This document shows positions 15,773 through 24,877 of a stretch of DNA of 64,000 bases, in pieces (position 1 is the first letter of the stretch; each line of letters begins with the position of its first letter). Under the pieces are notes generated by a model. The model saw nothing but the letters and a program-made list of their open reading frames with translations, was not told the DNA's origin and did no database searches. This stretch comes from Sulfurimonas crateris (lineage in GTDB: Bacteria; Campylobacterota; Campylobacteria; Campylobacterales; Sulfurimonadaceae). Made by a program: the position numbers and the translations under genes. The DNA is taken from positions 186,001 to 250,000 of the forward strand of contig NZ_SZPX01000001.1 in assembly GCF_005217605.1 (NCBI RefSeq), in the 5' to 3' direction.

Positions 15773-17706
15773 TTCAATCCTCTTTGTTTAAAGAAGTGGT
15801 ATCTGTTTCTTCCACTCTCTTTTGCCAGATACATCGCCGTATCTGCATTTTTGAAGAGTGTCTGTTGATCAAGCCCGTCATCAGGGTAGATCGCTATGCC
15901 GATAGAGCCTGTAACTAGCATATCGTTCCCGTCATAGTCACACGGTGTCTCAATTATTTTAAGGAGTTTCTCTGCTGTGTATGAAGCGCCTGAGTCATCT
16001 GTATTTGGCAGCAGAAATATAAACTCGTCTCCGCCTAGACGCGAGACAGTGTCTACCTCGCGCAGGACAGAGCTAAAGCGTTTTGATAGTCCTATTAAAA
16101 GAGCATCGCCCGCATCATGTCCCAGAGTATCATTTACCTCTTTAAAGTTGTCAAGATCCAAAAACATAACGCTTAGCTTTTCGCTGTTACGTTTTGCCAT
16201 TTTTATGGCAAAGCCAAGACGCTCCTCTAGTTGAAATCTGTTTGGAAGTCCGGTAAGAGAGTCGAAGTTTGCAAGAAAATTAATGCGCTCCTCCGAGCGT
16301 TTTTTATCAGTTATATCCTCTTTTATAGCCATGAAGTGAGATATCGTTCCGTCTGCTCTAAAGATCGGTGCCGCTTTTACACCCTCGATATACTCTACAC
16401 CGTTTTTATTTTTGTTTATAAACTCTCCGTGCCAAGTTTTGCCCAGCTTTAAGGTATGCCACATATCGTTGTAGGCTTGGGCACCCGTCTTGCCCGACTG
16501 TAAAAAGCGCGGATTTCTTCCTATAGCCTCATCTTTTGTATAGCCTGTGATCTTTGTAAAAGCTCTATTTGCATATTCAATATTCCCATCCAAGTCAGTA
16601 ATTAGAATAGTATTTGGGCTCTGTTCGAGGGCTTGAGAGAGCTTTAAAAGCTCTTGAGATTGAATTTTAAAAATGTGTTTGCTTTTAAAAAGCGTCAAGG
16701 CAATATATAGCAAAAAAAACTGCACCGCTAAGCCTGCCGCCGTCATTAAAAGTGGGTATATAGTATCTACGGATCTATCAAACTCTTTTGTACTAGAGAA
16801 GTTTATCTGCCAAGATACGTTGTTTAGTTTGATCGTTTTTTGGGCCTGAAACTTTGATCTGTATGATGATGGCTCGTAAGATCTGTAGAGTAGGTGCTCT
16901 TGTGAGATATTTCCATTGTCATATATGTCAAAATTCAGAACAGACCTTTTTAAAACTATTCTGTTCATAAGGTCGTTCATACGAAAAGGGCTGTAGATAA
17001 ATCCTTGTATAGCTTTGCGTCTATTCTCGATACTGCTGATATTTACGCCTTTTTTATATATTGGCAGATACATTAAAATACCGGGCTGCACATCTTCGTC
17101 GATCTCTTGAACTAGAGTCACCTTTCCAGTAATGGCAGCCTCTGCGCTATCCATAGCTTTTTGCATAGCCGCTCTTCGGGTGGGCTCTGAGAACATATCG
17201 TAGCCTATTGCCGCAGTATTTCTCTCATCCAGAGGTTCAAGGTATAAAATAGAGCTGTATATCTCACGCTCTCCCAAGGGTCTGATCGAAAATGATGTAA
17301 GCCCTTCTTCTCTCATCTCCTGTTCTACTTTTGCCACATCTTCGGGCTTGATCATCTTTGAAAATCCGATTCCTTGAATCCCAGGATAGTTCTTTTTTAC
17401 ATTAATAGCTTCTATAAAGTCATGCCACCCTTTGCGGCTTACATGTTCGCTGCCGTGAAAAAATCCTACTCCGCTTTGAAGGATGTTCTCATATCTTTGC
17501 ATACGGTTTTTTATCATATCTATGTTCTCATGTACAGTATCTTCAAATTTTTGCGTGGCAAGGGCTTTATGAAAGTTCTGAGCAGCAAACCAGATAGCAG
17601 CGGCAACAAGAATTGAAAATAGAAATACAAGAAAAACAGTTGCTCTGTTATAGACAAAAGCTTTTTTTGAAAATGATATGGGCGAGTTGTAACACCTTGA
17701 CGTCAA
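15769..17706 (-). CDS. membrane diguanylate cyclase: CHASE-PAS-GGDEF
   Basis: 645 aa. One membrane helix near residues 22-45, a periplasmic CHASE domain (about 70-290; FFHGSEHVSRKGWHDFI and GYDMFSEPTRRAAM are typical), a second helix near 322-345, a PAS/PAC domain (about 360-475; NTILITDLDGNIEYANRAFT), then GGDEF (about 485-640) with intact RLGGDEF and LDLDNFKEVNDTLGHDAGD. It should make c-di-GMP in response to a periplasmic ligand. No inhibitory RxxD was recognised with certainty. Monocistronic by appearance. Confidence 0.92.
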   Translation of the reverse strand: MTSRCYNSPISFSKKAFVYNRATVFLVFLFSILVAAAIWFAAQNFHKALATQKFEDTVHENIDMIKNRMQRYENILQSGVGFFHGSEHVSRKGWHDFIEAINVKKNYPGIQGIGFSKMIKPEDVAKVEQEMREEGLTSFSIRPLGEREIYSSILYLEPLDERNTAAIGYDMFSEPTRRAAMQKAMDSAEAAITGKVTLVQEIDEDVQPGILMYLPIYKKGVNISSIENRRKAIQGFIYSPFRMNDLMNRIVLKRSVLNFDIYDNGNISQEHLLYRSYEPSSYRSKFQAQKTIKLNNVSWQINFSSTKEFDRSVDTIYPLLMTAAGLAVQFFLLYIALTLFKSKHIFKIQSQELLKLSQALEQSPNTILITDLDGNIEYANRAFTKITGYTKDEAIGRNPRFLQSGKTGAQAYNDMWHTLKLGKTWHGEFINKNKNGVEYIEGVKAAPIFRADGTISHFMAIKEDITDKKRSEERINFLANFDSLTGLPNRFQLEERLGFAIKMAKRNSEKLSVMFLDLDNFKEVNDTLGHDAGDALLIGLSKRFSSVLREVDTVSRLGGDEFIFLLPNTDDSGASYTAEKLLKIIETPCDYDGNDMLVTGSIGIAIYPDDGLDQQTLFKNADTAMYLAKESGRNRYHFFKQRGLN

Positions 17707-17737
17707 GTCTTTATCCTTAATATATTATTTTTTTAGT

Positions 17738-19570
17738 TCAATCAAGCAGAGCTATCTTTTCATCATATCTTTGATTGATCAAATCCAGTTCGCTCTGGGT
17801 AGCTTCTAAAAGCTCAAAAAGCTCTTCGATCTCGCTCTCTTGTGACGCAATAAGCTTTGAAAGCTCCATTATTTTGATGGTGTCGCCCTCATTTGAAGCT
17901 GATGTCAGTTTGTCGTGATTGAGTGAGAGAAGCTCCTCTGTGCCAATAATAGACTCTTCGAGCTTTTGAACCTTTTTTTTCAGAGGCGAGGTCTGGGCAT
18001 TTCTCTCTCTTACAAGTTCTGCTCTTAGTTTTTTGCTCTCTTTGGTGTTGTTTGTTTTTGGCTTCTCTTTGGACTTCTCATCTTCCTCTTCTTCCCATCC
18101 CATCTTCTCTAAAAAGAGGTCATATCCGCCGTCAAAATACTCTGCACCCTCTTTGGTGAATATAATAAGCCTGTCACACGTGCGGCGCAACAGCTCCTCG
18201 GAGTGCGTTACTATAATGGTCGAGCCATCGAAATTCTGTATAGCAGTTGTGAGTGCCTCTATGGAGTCCATATCCAAGTGGTTCGTAGGCTCATCCAAAA
18301 GAAGAAGGTTTACATCCCGCGCTAATATCTGCCCCAGCATTACACGGCTCTTTTCGCCTCCCGAGAGAAGAGAGACCTTTTTATCCGCACTATCTCCGCT
18401 AAACATCATAGCCCCCGCAATGCCACGAACAGCCTGAGCCGAAAGTTTTGTGTTGGCTGAGTGTATCTCATCGAGGACATTGTTGTTTGGATCGAGTCTT
18501 GCAATATTTGTCTGCCCGAAGTGTGCAAAAGAGGTGCTAGGGTGCATATGAACTTCGCCCTTTAGCGGTTTTAGCTCACCTGCGATCGTATTTAAAAGAG
18601 TTGATTTACCCTTGCCGTTCTTTCCAATGATGCCCAGACACTCACCCTTTTGGAGTACAAAAGAGATATTTTTAAAGAGGATGTTCTGGGGCGTATAACC
18701 GAAACTTAGCTCTTTAACATCAAGCAGAACTTTTGCGGGTGTATCTTTGTAGCTAAAATCGAACTTCAGCGTGGAGTCATAGCCAAGATCTTCAAGCAGC
18801 TCCATCTTCTCAAGCTGTTTTACTTTTGACTGTGCAAGAGCGGCGGTTGAGGCGCGAGCTTTGTTCTTGGCAATGAACTCCTCAAGCTCTTTTACCTTTT
18901 TATCCTGCGATATCTTCTGCTTCTCATAAAGCTCCTCATCCGCTTTAAGCTGCCCATAAAACTTGTGCGTATCGCCTTGGACGATATTTAGTTTTTTTCT
19001 TATGATACCCATCGTATGGGTCGTTACACCATCCATAAAATCACGATCGTGGGTGATAAGGATCACTTCACCCTCAAACGCTTTTAGAAAGTTTTTAAGC
19101 CATCTAAGAGAGATGATGTCAAGGTAGTTTGTCGGCTCATCCAGAAGAAGTAGGTTTGGCTCGGTCACTAACAGTTTGGCAAGGTTAATGCGTATCTGAT
19201 AACCTCCAGAGAAGGAGAGAGGGTCTTTTTCCAGATCTTCTTGTGTAAAACCCAGACCAAAGAGGATCTTCTCGACCCTGTAGAGGTCATACTTCATATC
19301 CTCTTCAAGAGCTAGTGCCGCCTCTTCTCTAAGTGTGCTCTCGCTAAACTCAAGATACTGTTTAAGCGCGCCTATTTTGTACCCTTTTGGTATGATAACC
19401 TCACCGCTGTCGGGAGTCTCTTCACCCAAGATGATCTTAAAAAGTGTAGATTTACCGCTTCCGTTGCGACCTACAAGACCTACTTTATTGCCGGAGTTCA
19501 GTCTTAGGCTCAGGTTGCTAAAGAGCTCCTGCTTTGCAAAATTTTTGGAGATATTAAGAATCTGTATCAT
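17738..19570 (-). CDS. ABC-F family ATPase (ribosome-associated)
   Basis: 610 aa with two soluble ATP-binding cassettes and no membrane segment. Walker A: GRNGSGKST and GKNGKGKST. Signatures: LSFSGGYQIRINLAKLL and LLSGGEKSRVMLGQIL. Walker B: LLLLDEPTNYLD and LLLLDEPTNHLD. A charged linker (about 225-285) and a C-terminal coiled coil (about 530-605) place it in the Uup/YheS-like part of ABC-F. Such proteins act at the ribosomal E site. Its ATG overlaps the stop of the downstream-facing hydrolase gene region by four bases. Confidence 0.9.
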   Translation of the reverse strand: MIQILNISKNFAKQELFSNLSLRLNSGNKVGLVGRNGSGKSTLFKIILGEETPDSGEVIIPKGYKIGALKQYLEFSESTLREEAALALEEDMKYDLYRVEKILFGLGFTQEDLEKDPLSFSGGYQIRINLAKLLVTEPNLLLLDEPTNYLDIISLRWLKNFLKAFEGEVILITHDRDFMDGVTTHTMGIIRKKLNIVQGDTHKFYGQLKADEELYEKQKISQDKKVKELEEFIAKNKARASTAALAQSKVKQLEKMELLEDLGYDSTLKFDFSYKDTPAKVLLDVKELSFGYTPQNILFKNISFVLQKGECLGIIGKNGKGKSTLLNTIAGELKPLKGEVHMHPSTSFAHFGQTNIARLDPNNNVLDEIHSANTKLSAQAVRGIAGAMMFSGDSADKKVSLLSGGEKSRVMLGQILARDVNLLLLDEPTNHLDMDSIEALTTAIQNFDGSTIIVTHSEELLRRTCDRLIIFTKEGAEYFDGGYDLFLEKMGWEEEEDEKSKEKPKTNNTKESKKLRAELVRERNAQTSPLKKKVQKLEESIIGTEELLSLNHDKLTSASNEGDTIKIMELSKLIASQESEIEELFELLEATQSELDLINQRYDEKIALLD

Positions 19571-20100
19571 AGATTGTTTATGGTCTCAAGCATCCATGGC
19601 CATTCGCCGTATCCGCTGTCACTGTTGACATGTCCCGCATTTTTTAAAATCAGCATCTCGATACCCAGTGCTTTTTGAAGCTCATCTGCTTCTTGGCGTG
19701 TCATGTATGGATCATCGGTTGAGGTGATGAGAAGTGAATTTTTGGCATGCAGATTTGTCGGTATTTTGCATGGAAAAAAGCTCTTCAGCTCTTCAATGTC
19801 GCACTTCATGCTCGGAGGCACAACAAGAAAAAGATTCTCTATCTCTTCTGTTTTACCCTCATGGCATAGATGAAACCAGAGCGTATTTGCTACTGAGTGG
19901 CAAATAACGATATCGGGTTTAAAATCTTGCAACTCTTTGGTTAACTGGACTAACCACTTGTTTTTGTTTGGAAAGTCAGCATCGCTAAACTTTAAAAAAC
20001 TCACACACCCGTAATCTTTAGCGATCTCAGATGCCAGCCAACTCTGCCAGTGCGGGAAATTACTCCCGCCCCAGCCGTGAAGGATTAGAACTCTCTTCAT
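19567..20100 (-). CDS. RBBP9/YdeN-type serine hydrolase
   Basis: 177 aa from the ATG at 20100. A longer frame exists, but its extra N-terminus has no homology and lies inside gltX. Alpha/beta hydrolase features: ILHGWGGSNFPHW near the start, nucleophile Ser in ICHSVANT (about S69), an acid in TSTDDPYM and the His in GHVNSDSGYGEWP, a signature of the RBBP9 family. Natural substrate unknown. Lies four bases after the gltX stop. Confidence 0.85.
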   Translation of the reverse strand: MKRVLILHGWGGSNFPHWQSWLASEIAKDYGCVSFLKFSDADFPNKNKWLVQLTKELQDFKPDIVICHSVANTLWFHLCHEGKTEEIENLFLVVPPSMKCDIEELKSFFPCKIPTNLHAKNSLLITSTDDPYMTRQEADELQKALGIEMLILKNAGHVNSDSGYGEWPWMLETINNL

Positions 20101-20104
20101 CTTT

Positions 20105-21493
20105 TTATGAGTGCTCGGCAATAACGTTTGCAATACGCAGCATGGTCTCATCTCTGCCGATTATCGCCATAACGCTGTCAAGCCCAGGACCGCTCATCTT
20201 GCCCAAAAGAGCGACACGCAGAGGCTGTCCTATCTTGCCAAAACCAATCCCCATCTCATCTACGACCTCTTGCATTAGGTGGTGGTAATCGCTTGGAAGG
20301 TGAAGCTCTTTGGCAGCAGAGATCTTTGCGCCAAAAGCGTTTAGTACTTCAAATGCATCTCCTTTGAGTGCTTTCTCCACTGCTTTTTGATCGTAATAGC
20401 TTGGAGTCGTTATGATCTCATATACAAGAGACGCCATCTCTTTTAGAGTCTTTGCACGCTCTTTTATGGCATCTAGCAGGATCTCTTTTTTATCGTGAGA
20501 GGTAAGAAGCAGACCATACTGCTCAAGCAGTTTTGCAAGCTCGTTGTTTGGAGTGTTCTTGATATAGTGAGAGTTCAGCCAGTCAAGCTTTTCGGTGTTG
20601 TAGATGGAAGCCGAGCGGTTGATGTTTTTAGGGTCAAAAAGCTCTCTCATCTCATCTGCGGAAAAAATCTCCTGATCTCCGTGGCTCCATCCAAGACGCA
20701 CTAAAAAGTTAAGAAGCGCTTCGGGAGTATATCCCATCTCTTTGTATGCCATAACATCCGTTGCACCGTCACGTTTTGAGAGCTTCTTACCCTCTTGGTT
20801 GTGGATCATAGGAACATGGTGAAACTTCGGTATATCAAAACCTAGTGCTTCATAGATAACTATCTGTTTTGGTGTGTTTGAGAGGTGGTCGTCCCCGCGT
20901 ATAACTTCTGTCACACCCATAAGATGGTCATCTATTGCAACGACAAAGTTGTATGTAGGAGAGCCGTCAGCTCTGGCAATTACAAAATCATCCAAAATAT
21001 CCTCGGCTTTGAAAATAATGTTGCCTTTGACACCATCACAAACGACTATCTCTCCATTTAGAGGCGCTTTTATACGGATAACGGGCTCTACTCCCTCAGG
21101 AGGAGTGCCTGTAAAGTCACGATACTTGCCGTCATATTTGGTTCTCTCTTTGTTTGCCATCTGAGTCTCTCTAAGCTCTGCGAGCTCCTCTTTTGACATA
21201 TAGCATCTGTAGGCTTTTCCCTCATCTAAAAGTTGATCTATATACCCTGCATATATCTCATCTCTTTGAGATTGGTACACTATCTCGCCGTCATGCTCCA
21301 GACCAAGCCAATGAAATGCATTTACGATGGCATCTGCCGCTTCTTTTGAATTTCTTGCTTTGTCGGTGTCTTCAATGCGAAGAAGAAACTTGCCGCTGTT
21401 TTTTCTAGCCCAGAGATAAGAAAAAAGAGCCGTTCTTAAGCCGCCGATATGTAGATAGCCCGTAGGACTTGGAGCAAAACGAGTGACAACCAT
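20105..21493 (-). CDS. gltX: glutamyl-tRNA synthetase
   Basis: 462 aa class I synthetase. HIGH motif: APSPTGYLHIGGLRTALF at residues 7-24. KMSKS-like motif: GKKLSKRDGATD. The stem-contact and anticodon-binding regions complete a full-length protein. Many Campylobacterota carry two GltX paralogues, one charging tRNA-Glu and the other specialised for tRNA-Gln with GatCAB; I cannot tell from the sequence which this is. Divergent from the SurA-like gene. Confidence 0.95.
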   Translation of the reverse strand: MVVTRFAPSPTGYLHIGGLRTALFSYLWARKNSGKFLLRIEDTDKARNSKEAADAIVNAFHWLGLEHDGEIVYQSQRDEIYAGYIDQLLDEGKAYRCYMSKEELAELRETQMANKERTKYDGKYRDFTGTPPEGVEPVIRIKAPLNGEIVVCDGVKGNIIFKAEDILDDFVIARADGSPTYNFVVAIDDHLMGVTEVIRGDDHLSNTPKQIVIYEALGFDIPKFHHVPMIHNQEGKKLSKRDGATDVMAYKEMGYTPEALLNFLVRLGWSHGDQEIFSADEMRELFDPKNINRSASIYNTEKLDWLNSHYIKNTPNNELAKLLEQYGLLLTSHDKKEILLDAIKERAKTLKEMASLVYEIITTPSYYDQKAVEKALKGDAFEVLNAFGAKISAAKELHLPSDYHHLMQEVVDEMGIGFGKIGQPLRVALLGKMSGPGLDSVMAIIGRDETMLRIANVIAEHS

Positions 21494-21586
21494 GAAAAAA
21501 CCTTTGTAAAATAGTTACGGAATTTTAGGCTAACATTTGTTAAAAGCGGGTAAAATACTTTTTTTAAATATGAATCAGGATAGCAG

Positions 21587-22420
21587 ATGTATAAGATACT
21601 TTTATCTCTTTTTATTGGTGCGATGTTAAACGCGGAGCTTATTAACGGTGTTGGCGTCGTAGTAAAAGGGGAGCCGATAACTCTTTATGATATAAAAGAG
21701 GAGATGAAAATATCTAGACTCGATGCACAGAGCGCGACAGATAGTCTCATAAGAAAAAAGCTCGAAGAAGCTGAGATAGAAGAGCGCAAAATAAGTGTTA
21801 CAAGCTCTGAGGTTTATGACGATATAAAAAAGACCGCTATGACGAACAAGATGAGCATAGATGAGCTTTACGAGGCGGTTAGAAACTCGAACGGACTAAC
21901 TTCTACAGAGTTTAAAGCTAAAACAAAAGAGAAGCTCCTCTCACAAAAACTCTACTCTGCGATCGCTTACTCATCTATTGACACTCCAAGCGAAGATGAG
22001 TTAAAAGAGTACTATGAGCTGCACAAAGATGAGTTTTTACGTCCAAGCGCTTTTGATGTGACGATATACAGCTCAAAAAATAGAAATGCACTTGAGAAAA
22101 AGACGACTATTCCTATGTTTCACTCAGATGAGATAAAGATGGATGAGCAGATATTGGAGTACGGCAGAATCTCTCCGGAACTATCCCGACTTCTTGAAAA
22201 TACTCAGCTCAACACATTTACTCCCGTTGTCTCTGAGCCAAACGGTATGTTCGTGAGTTTTTACCTAAAAGAGGTAAAAGTGCCAAGCAGCGTAGAGTAT
22301 GAGGGTGTTAAAAATCAGATAATGAACCTTATTATGTCTCAAAAAAGAGAGCAGGTACTGAGTGATCACTTTGCAAGACTCAGAAACAGTGCGGATATAA
22401 AAATAATTAGAGAACTCTAA
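21587..22420 (+). CDS. SurA-like periplasmic chaperone
   Basis: 277 aa. Signal peptide MYKILLSLFIGAMLNAEL, then the SurA N-terminal pattern starting INGVGVVVKGEPITLYDIKE. Helical chaperone sequence follows to about residue 140. The remaining region is too divergent for me to call a parvulin PPIase domain confidently. SurA-like proteins carry nascent outer-membrane proteins across the periplasm. Followed four bases later by dCMP deaminase, so the two are likely co-transcribed. Confidence 0.7.
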   Translation: MYKILLSLFIGAMLNAELINGVGVVVKGEPITLYDIKEEMKISRLDAQSATDSLIRKKLEEAEIEERKISVTSSEVYDDIKKTAMTNKMSIDELYEAVRNSNGLTSTEFKAKTKEKLLSQKLYSAIAYSSIDTPSEDELKEYYELHKDEFLRPSAFDVTIYSSKNRNALEKKTTIPMFHSDEIKMDEQILEYGRISPELSRLLENTQLNTFTPVVSEPNGMFVSFYLKEVKVPSSVEYEGVKNQIMNLIMSQKREQVLSDHFARLRNSADIKIIREL

Positions 22421-22423
22421 AAG

Positions 22424-22867
22424 ATGTTGAGTGATGAAAATTTTATAAATATCGCGCAGGAACTAGCAAGCGCTTCAAAGTGTGTCTCCAAGCAGGTCGG
22501 TGCAGTAATAGTAAAAGATGGCAGAATACTAAGCACAGGCTATAACGGAACTCCTGCAGGGTATATAAACTGTCGTGAGCACTGGGAGGGAGAGTATACT
22601 TCCGAGCATCATGAGTGGTCAAAGACTTACGAGATACATGCTGAGATGAACGCAATCATCTGGGCCGCAAGAAAAGGCATAAGCATAGAGGGCGCAACAA
22701 TTTACGTCACACTTGAGCCCTGCAGCGAGTGCAGTAAAAATATCATAGCGAGCGGAATCAAGCGCATAGTCTATCTGAAACCTTATGAGCATAATCACTC
22801 AGAGATCATCTCAAAATTTATAAAAGATAACAATGTAATCATTGAAATGTTAGGTCAAAGAGGTTAA
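22424..22867 (+). CDS. deoxycytidylate (dCMP) deaminase
   Basis: 147 aa zinc-dependent deaminase making dUMP for thymidylate synthesis. Zinc and catalytic motifs: HAEMNAI (H72, proton-shuttling E74) and LEPCSECSKNII (C100, C103). The substrate-loop segment STGYNGTPAGYINC is typical of dCMP rather than cytidine or tRNA deaminases. Sits between the SurA-like gene and the NifU-like gene with gaps of two to three bases. Confidence 0.92.
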   Translation: MLSDENFINIAQELASASKCVSKQVGAVIVKDGRILSTGYNGTPAGYINCREHWEGEYTSEHHEWSKTYEIHAEMNAIIWAARKGISIEGATIYVTLEPCSECSKNIIASGIKRIVYLKPYEHNHSEIISKFIKDNNVIIEMLGQRG

Positions 22868-22869
22868 AA

Positions 22870-23412
22870 ATGGATGAACAAAAAGCATTAGAGGCTGAGA
22901 TAGGAAGACATCTTATGCAGCCGGAAAACTATGGCAAACTTGAAGAAGCTACTTGTGTCGGAGTGGGGATTGACCACGCGACGAAAAGTTATGTCATTAT
23001 GTATATAAACAGAGACAAGAGCTCTATACTTGACGTAAAATTTGGTACAAACGGAAATCAGGACACTACCACGCTTGGTTCTATCTTTACCGAAATGATA
23101 AAGGGTGAGAGCATAGAAGAGGCGCTTGAGATAACTTCAAATTTGGAGAAAGATCTACAAGAGAGTTATGCGGCTATTCCTGCGCCAAAAGTAGATACAA
23201 GCAAGCCAGAAGGCGAGCAGGTCGAGCATATCTCAACAGAGCATCAAGACAGCGCAAATATGGTGCTTACATCATTTCGTGCCGCAATGCGCCATTATGA
23301 TAGAAAACTGGGTGGCATAGATGAGGAGCAGTTTGAGATGAGCATAGTTAAAACCTGTCCATACTCTACAAAAGAGTGCAATCTTGTTGCAAAAGATAAG
23401 AAAAAATCTTAA
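22870..23412 (+). CDS. NifU/IscU-like protein lacking cluster ligands
   Basis: 180 aa. Residues 10-110 follow the NifU N-terminal (IscU) fold pattern: LMQPENYGKLEEAT, ILDVKFGTNG, LGSIFTEMIKGESIEEAL. The Cys ligands expected in a CGD motif and a GCxxxxAS motif are not there; GTNGNQDTTT replaces the second. Only C29, plus two Cys near the C-terminus (TCPYSTKEC), remain. It is therefore unlikely to be a standard scaffold. Residues about 110-180 are a charged extension. Convergent with the ArsC-like gene, sharing four bases. Confidence 0.7.
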   Translation: MDEQKALEAEIGRHLMQPENYGKLEEATCVGVGIDHATKSYVIMYINRDKSSILDVKFGTNGNQDTTTLGSIFTEMIKGESIEEALEITSNLEKDLQESYAAIPAPKVDTSKPEGEQVEHISTEHQDSANMVLTSFRAAMRHYDRKLGGIDEEQFEMSIVKTCPYSTKECNLVAKDKKKS

Positions 23413-23762
23413 GAGTCTAAAAACTCCGCGATCCTCTCGGTAGGTCGCCCGATTATCGCTCTACCGCCCTTTATAATTATGGGGCGCTCAATAAGTTTTG
23501 GATGTTTTGCCATCGCTTCTATTAGAGCTTCATCATCTTTGACATCCTTTAAATTCAGCTCTTTGTATATATCTTCCTTTATTCTCATCAACTCTCTTGG
23601 CGCAATGTCAAGCATTTTTAATATGCTCTTGATCTGATCTTCATTTGGAGACTCTTCCAAATACTTTACAACTTTGGCATCACACTTTTTCTCTTTTAGT
23701 ATCTCCATAGCTTCGCGTGACTTTGAACATTTGGGGTTGTGCCATATTTTTATTTCTTGCAT
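23409..23762 (-). CDS. ArsC/YfgD-family thioredoxin-fold protein
   Basis: 117 aa. Active-site motif HNPKCSKSRE (C12), then KHPKLIERPII and GRAIIGRP near the end, the ArsC signature. Such proteins include glutaredoxin-dependent arsenate reductases and the YfgD group of unknown substrate. No ars genes are nearby, so arsenate reduction is only one possibility. Confidence 0.85.
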   Translation of the reverse strand: MQEIKIWHNPKCSKSREAMEILKEKKCDAKVVKYLEESPNEDQIKSILKMLDIAPRELMRIKEDIYKELNLKDVKDDEALIEAMAKHPKLIERPIIIKGGRAIIGRPTERIAEFLDS

Positions 23763-23792
23763 TTTGACCTCTTTTTTGTCGGTATTTTACAC

Positions 23793-23798
23793 TATAAT
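23793..23798 (+). promoter_or_regulatory. -10 box (TATAAT)
   Basis: Perfect TATAAT 31 bases before the ATG at 23830, in the divergent spacer with the ArsC-like gene; TGAGGAAA follows as ribosome-binding site. Confidence 0.55.
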
Positions 23799-23829
23799 CT
23801 AAAAAACGAAAATTGTATGAGGAAATTTT

Positions 23830-24285
23830 ATGGTAGATATAGTGCTTTATATTCACATATTGGGGGCGACTGCTTGGATCGGGGGAGCACTCTTGCTATT
23901 TGCGCTCGGCATACTCTTAAAGGGGAAAGAGGCTCAGGAACAGACCTATGAGTACTTGGGGCCGCTTTATGGTTATTTTGAGACTTTCTGGCTGGTAGTT
24001 TTGTTAAGTACGGGGACATTTCTCTTTTTTAATTTTAATCTTATAGATGTATTGACGCTTGACATTGACGAGTCGAAGCTTGGTTATATGATGAGCAACA
24101 AACTATTTTATGTGGGTGCGATAACTCTATTTACCATTGTTCACATGAGAATCGCTCTAAAGACGCATAAAAACGAACGCACAATTGTTCAAAAGATCGT
24201 GTCGCGTGCAAGCTCTATGATGATATTTTTCTTAAATCTTATAGTGCTCTGGTATGCGATGCAGCTAAGACATATCCTCTCTTAA
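23830..24285 (+). CDS. four-helix membrane protein (CopD-like)
   Basis: 151 aa with about four membrane helices (residues ~5-28, 48-68, 90-110, 128-148). The opening IHILGATAWIGGALLLF, with His near the start of helix 1, resembles CopD/DUF2269-type proteins and related heme-associated four-helix proteins. No copper genes are close. It ends at a 145-base repeat-rich spacer. Function unknown. Confidence 0.65.
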   Translation: MVDIVLYIHILGATAWIGGALLLFALGILLKGKEAQEQTYEYLGPLYGYFETFWLVVLLSTGTFLFFNFNLIDVLTLDIDESKLGYMMSNKLFYVGAITLFTIVHMRIALKTHKNERTIVQKIVSRASSMMIFFLNLIVLWYAMQLRHILS

Positions 24286-24316
24286 TCTCGAAAAACCTAT
24301 TTTTACTAAAGAAACT

Positions 24317-24416
24317 TTTTTGCTTCGCAAAAACCGCTTTCGCTAGTTTTCGTAGCTTTAGGGGGTTGCAAGGGACATCTGTCCCTGCCACTGAAACGGA
24401 CGCGTTCGTTTTAGTG
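24317..24416. repeat. cluster of three hairpins, possible dispersed repeat
   Basis: The 145-base spacer between convergent genes contains three stem-loops: TTTTTGC/GCAAAAA around TTC (24317-24333), AGGGACA/TGTCCCT around TC (24371-24386), and a stem of about 12 bp starting CACTGAAACG and ending CGTTTTAGTG (24389-24416, with G-U pairs). The first and last could serve as terminators for the two converging genes. The dense arrangement and distinct GC content also suggest a mobile or dispersed repetitive element. Confidence 0.6.
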
Positions 24417-24430
24417 CTTAACATTCCTCT

Positions 24431-24865
24431 TTAAAAAAGTTTTGTAAATTTCTTTAAAATCTTATATATCTGACAGCCTACGCAGTAGTTAAATGTAAGT
24501 TCTAAAAATGCGCAGACCAGAAGCACGGCAACAACTAAAACCGCAGCGAGTGCTTCTCCCAAACTAAACATTATAAAAGAGATAAGCACGAACACAAAAC
24601 CGATCTTAAGGGCAAACTCTTTTGCTCCGGCATCTATCTCAATTTTTTTAAGCCCTAGCATCTTAGCGATAATTTTTGCGAGATGAAAAATAGGGCTTGC
24701 TTTTTTATAGTCCAAAGAGCGCACCAAAAAATCATATAGCAGAAGTGTTAAAAGCCAGAGCTGAGGAGATATTATAAATATAACCGCTATGGCAGAGACC
24801 AAACCTGCCATTACTCTGACCACGTTTTGATCGACTTTTTTAAATATTACAGGACAAGACCCCAT
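24431..24865 (-). CDS. DUF4395 family membrane protein
   Basis: 144 aa. N-terminal GSCPV motif, then about four hydrophobic helices (~20-50, 85-105, 110-130) and a C-terminal CxxC motif (YCVGCQIY). Paralogue of the protein at 25,516, with which it shares the DFLVR or DFLMR motif, the MxP/SPI segment, AKEFA and the FCxxC or YCxxC end. Follows the Rrf2 gene by 12 bases, so probably co-transcribed with it. Placement beside sulfate assimilation genes suggests a sulfur-related membrane role; this is inference. Confidence 0.75.
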   Translation of the reverse strand: MGSCPVIFKKVDQNVVRVMAGLVSAIAVIFIISPQLWLLTLLLYDFLVRSLDYKKASPIFHLAKIIAKMLGLKKIEIDAGAKEFALKIGFVFVLISFIMFSLGEALAAVLVVAVLLVCAFLELTFNYCVGCQIYKILKKFTKLF

Positions 24866-24877
24866 CTATTTTTCCCT

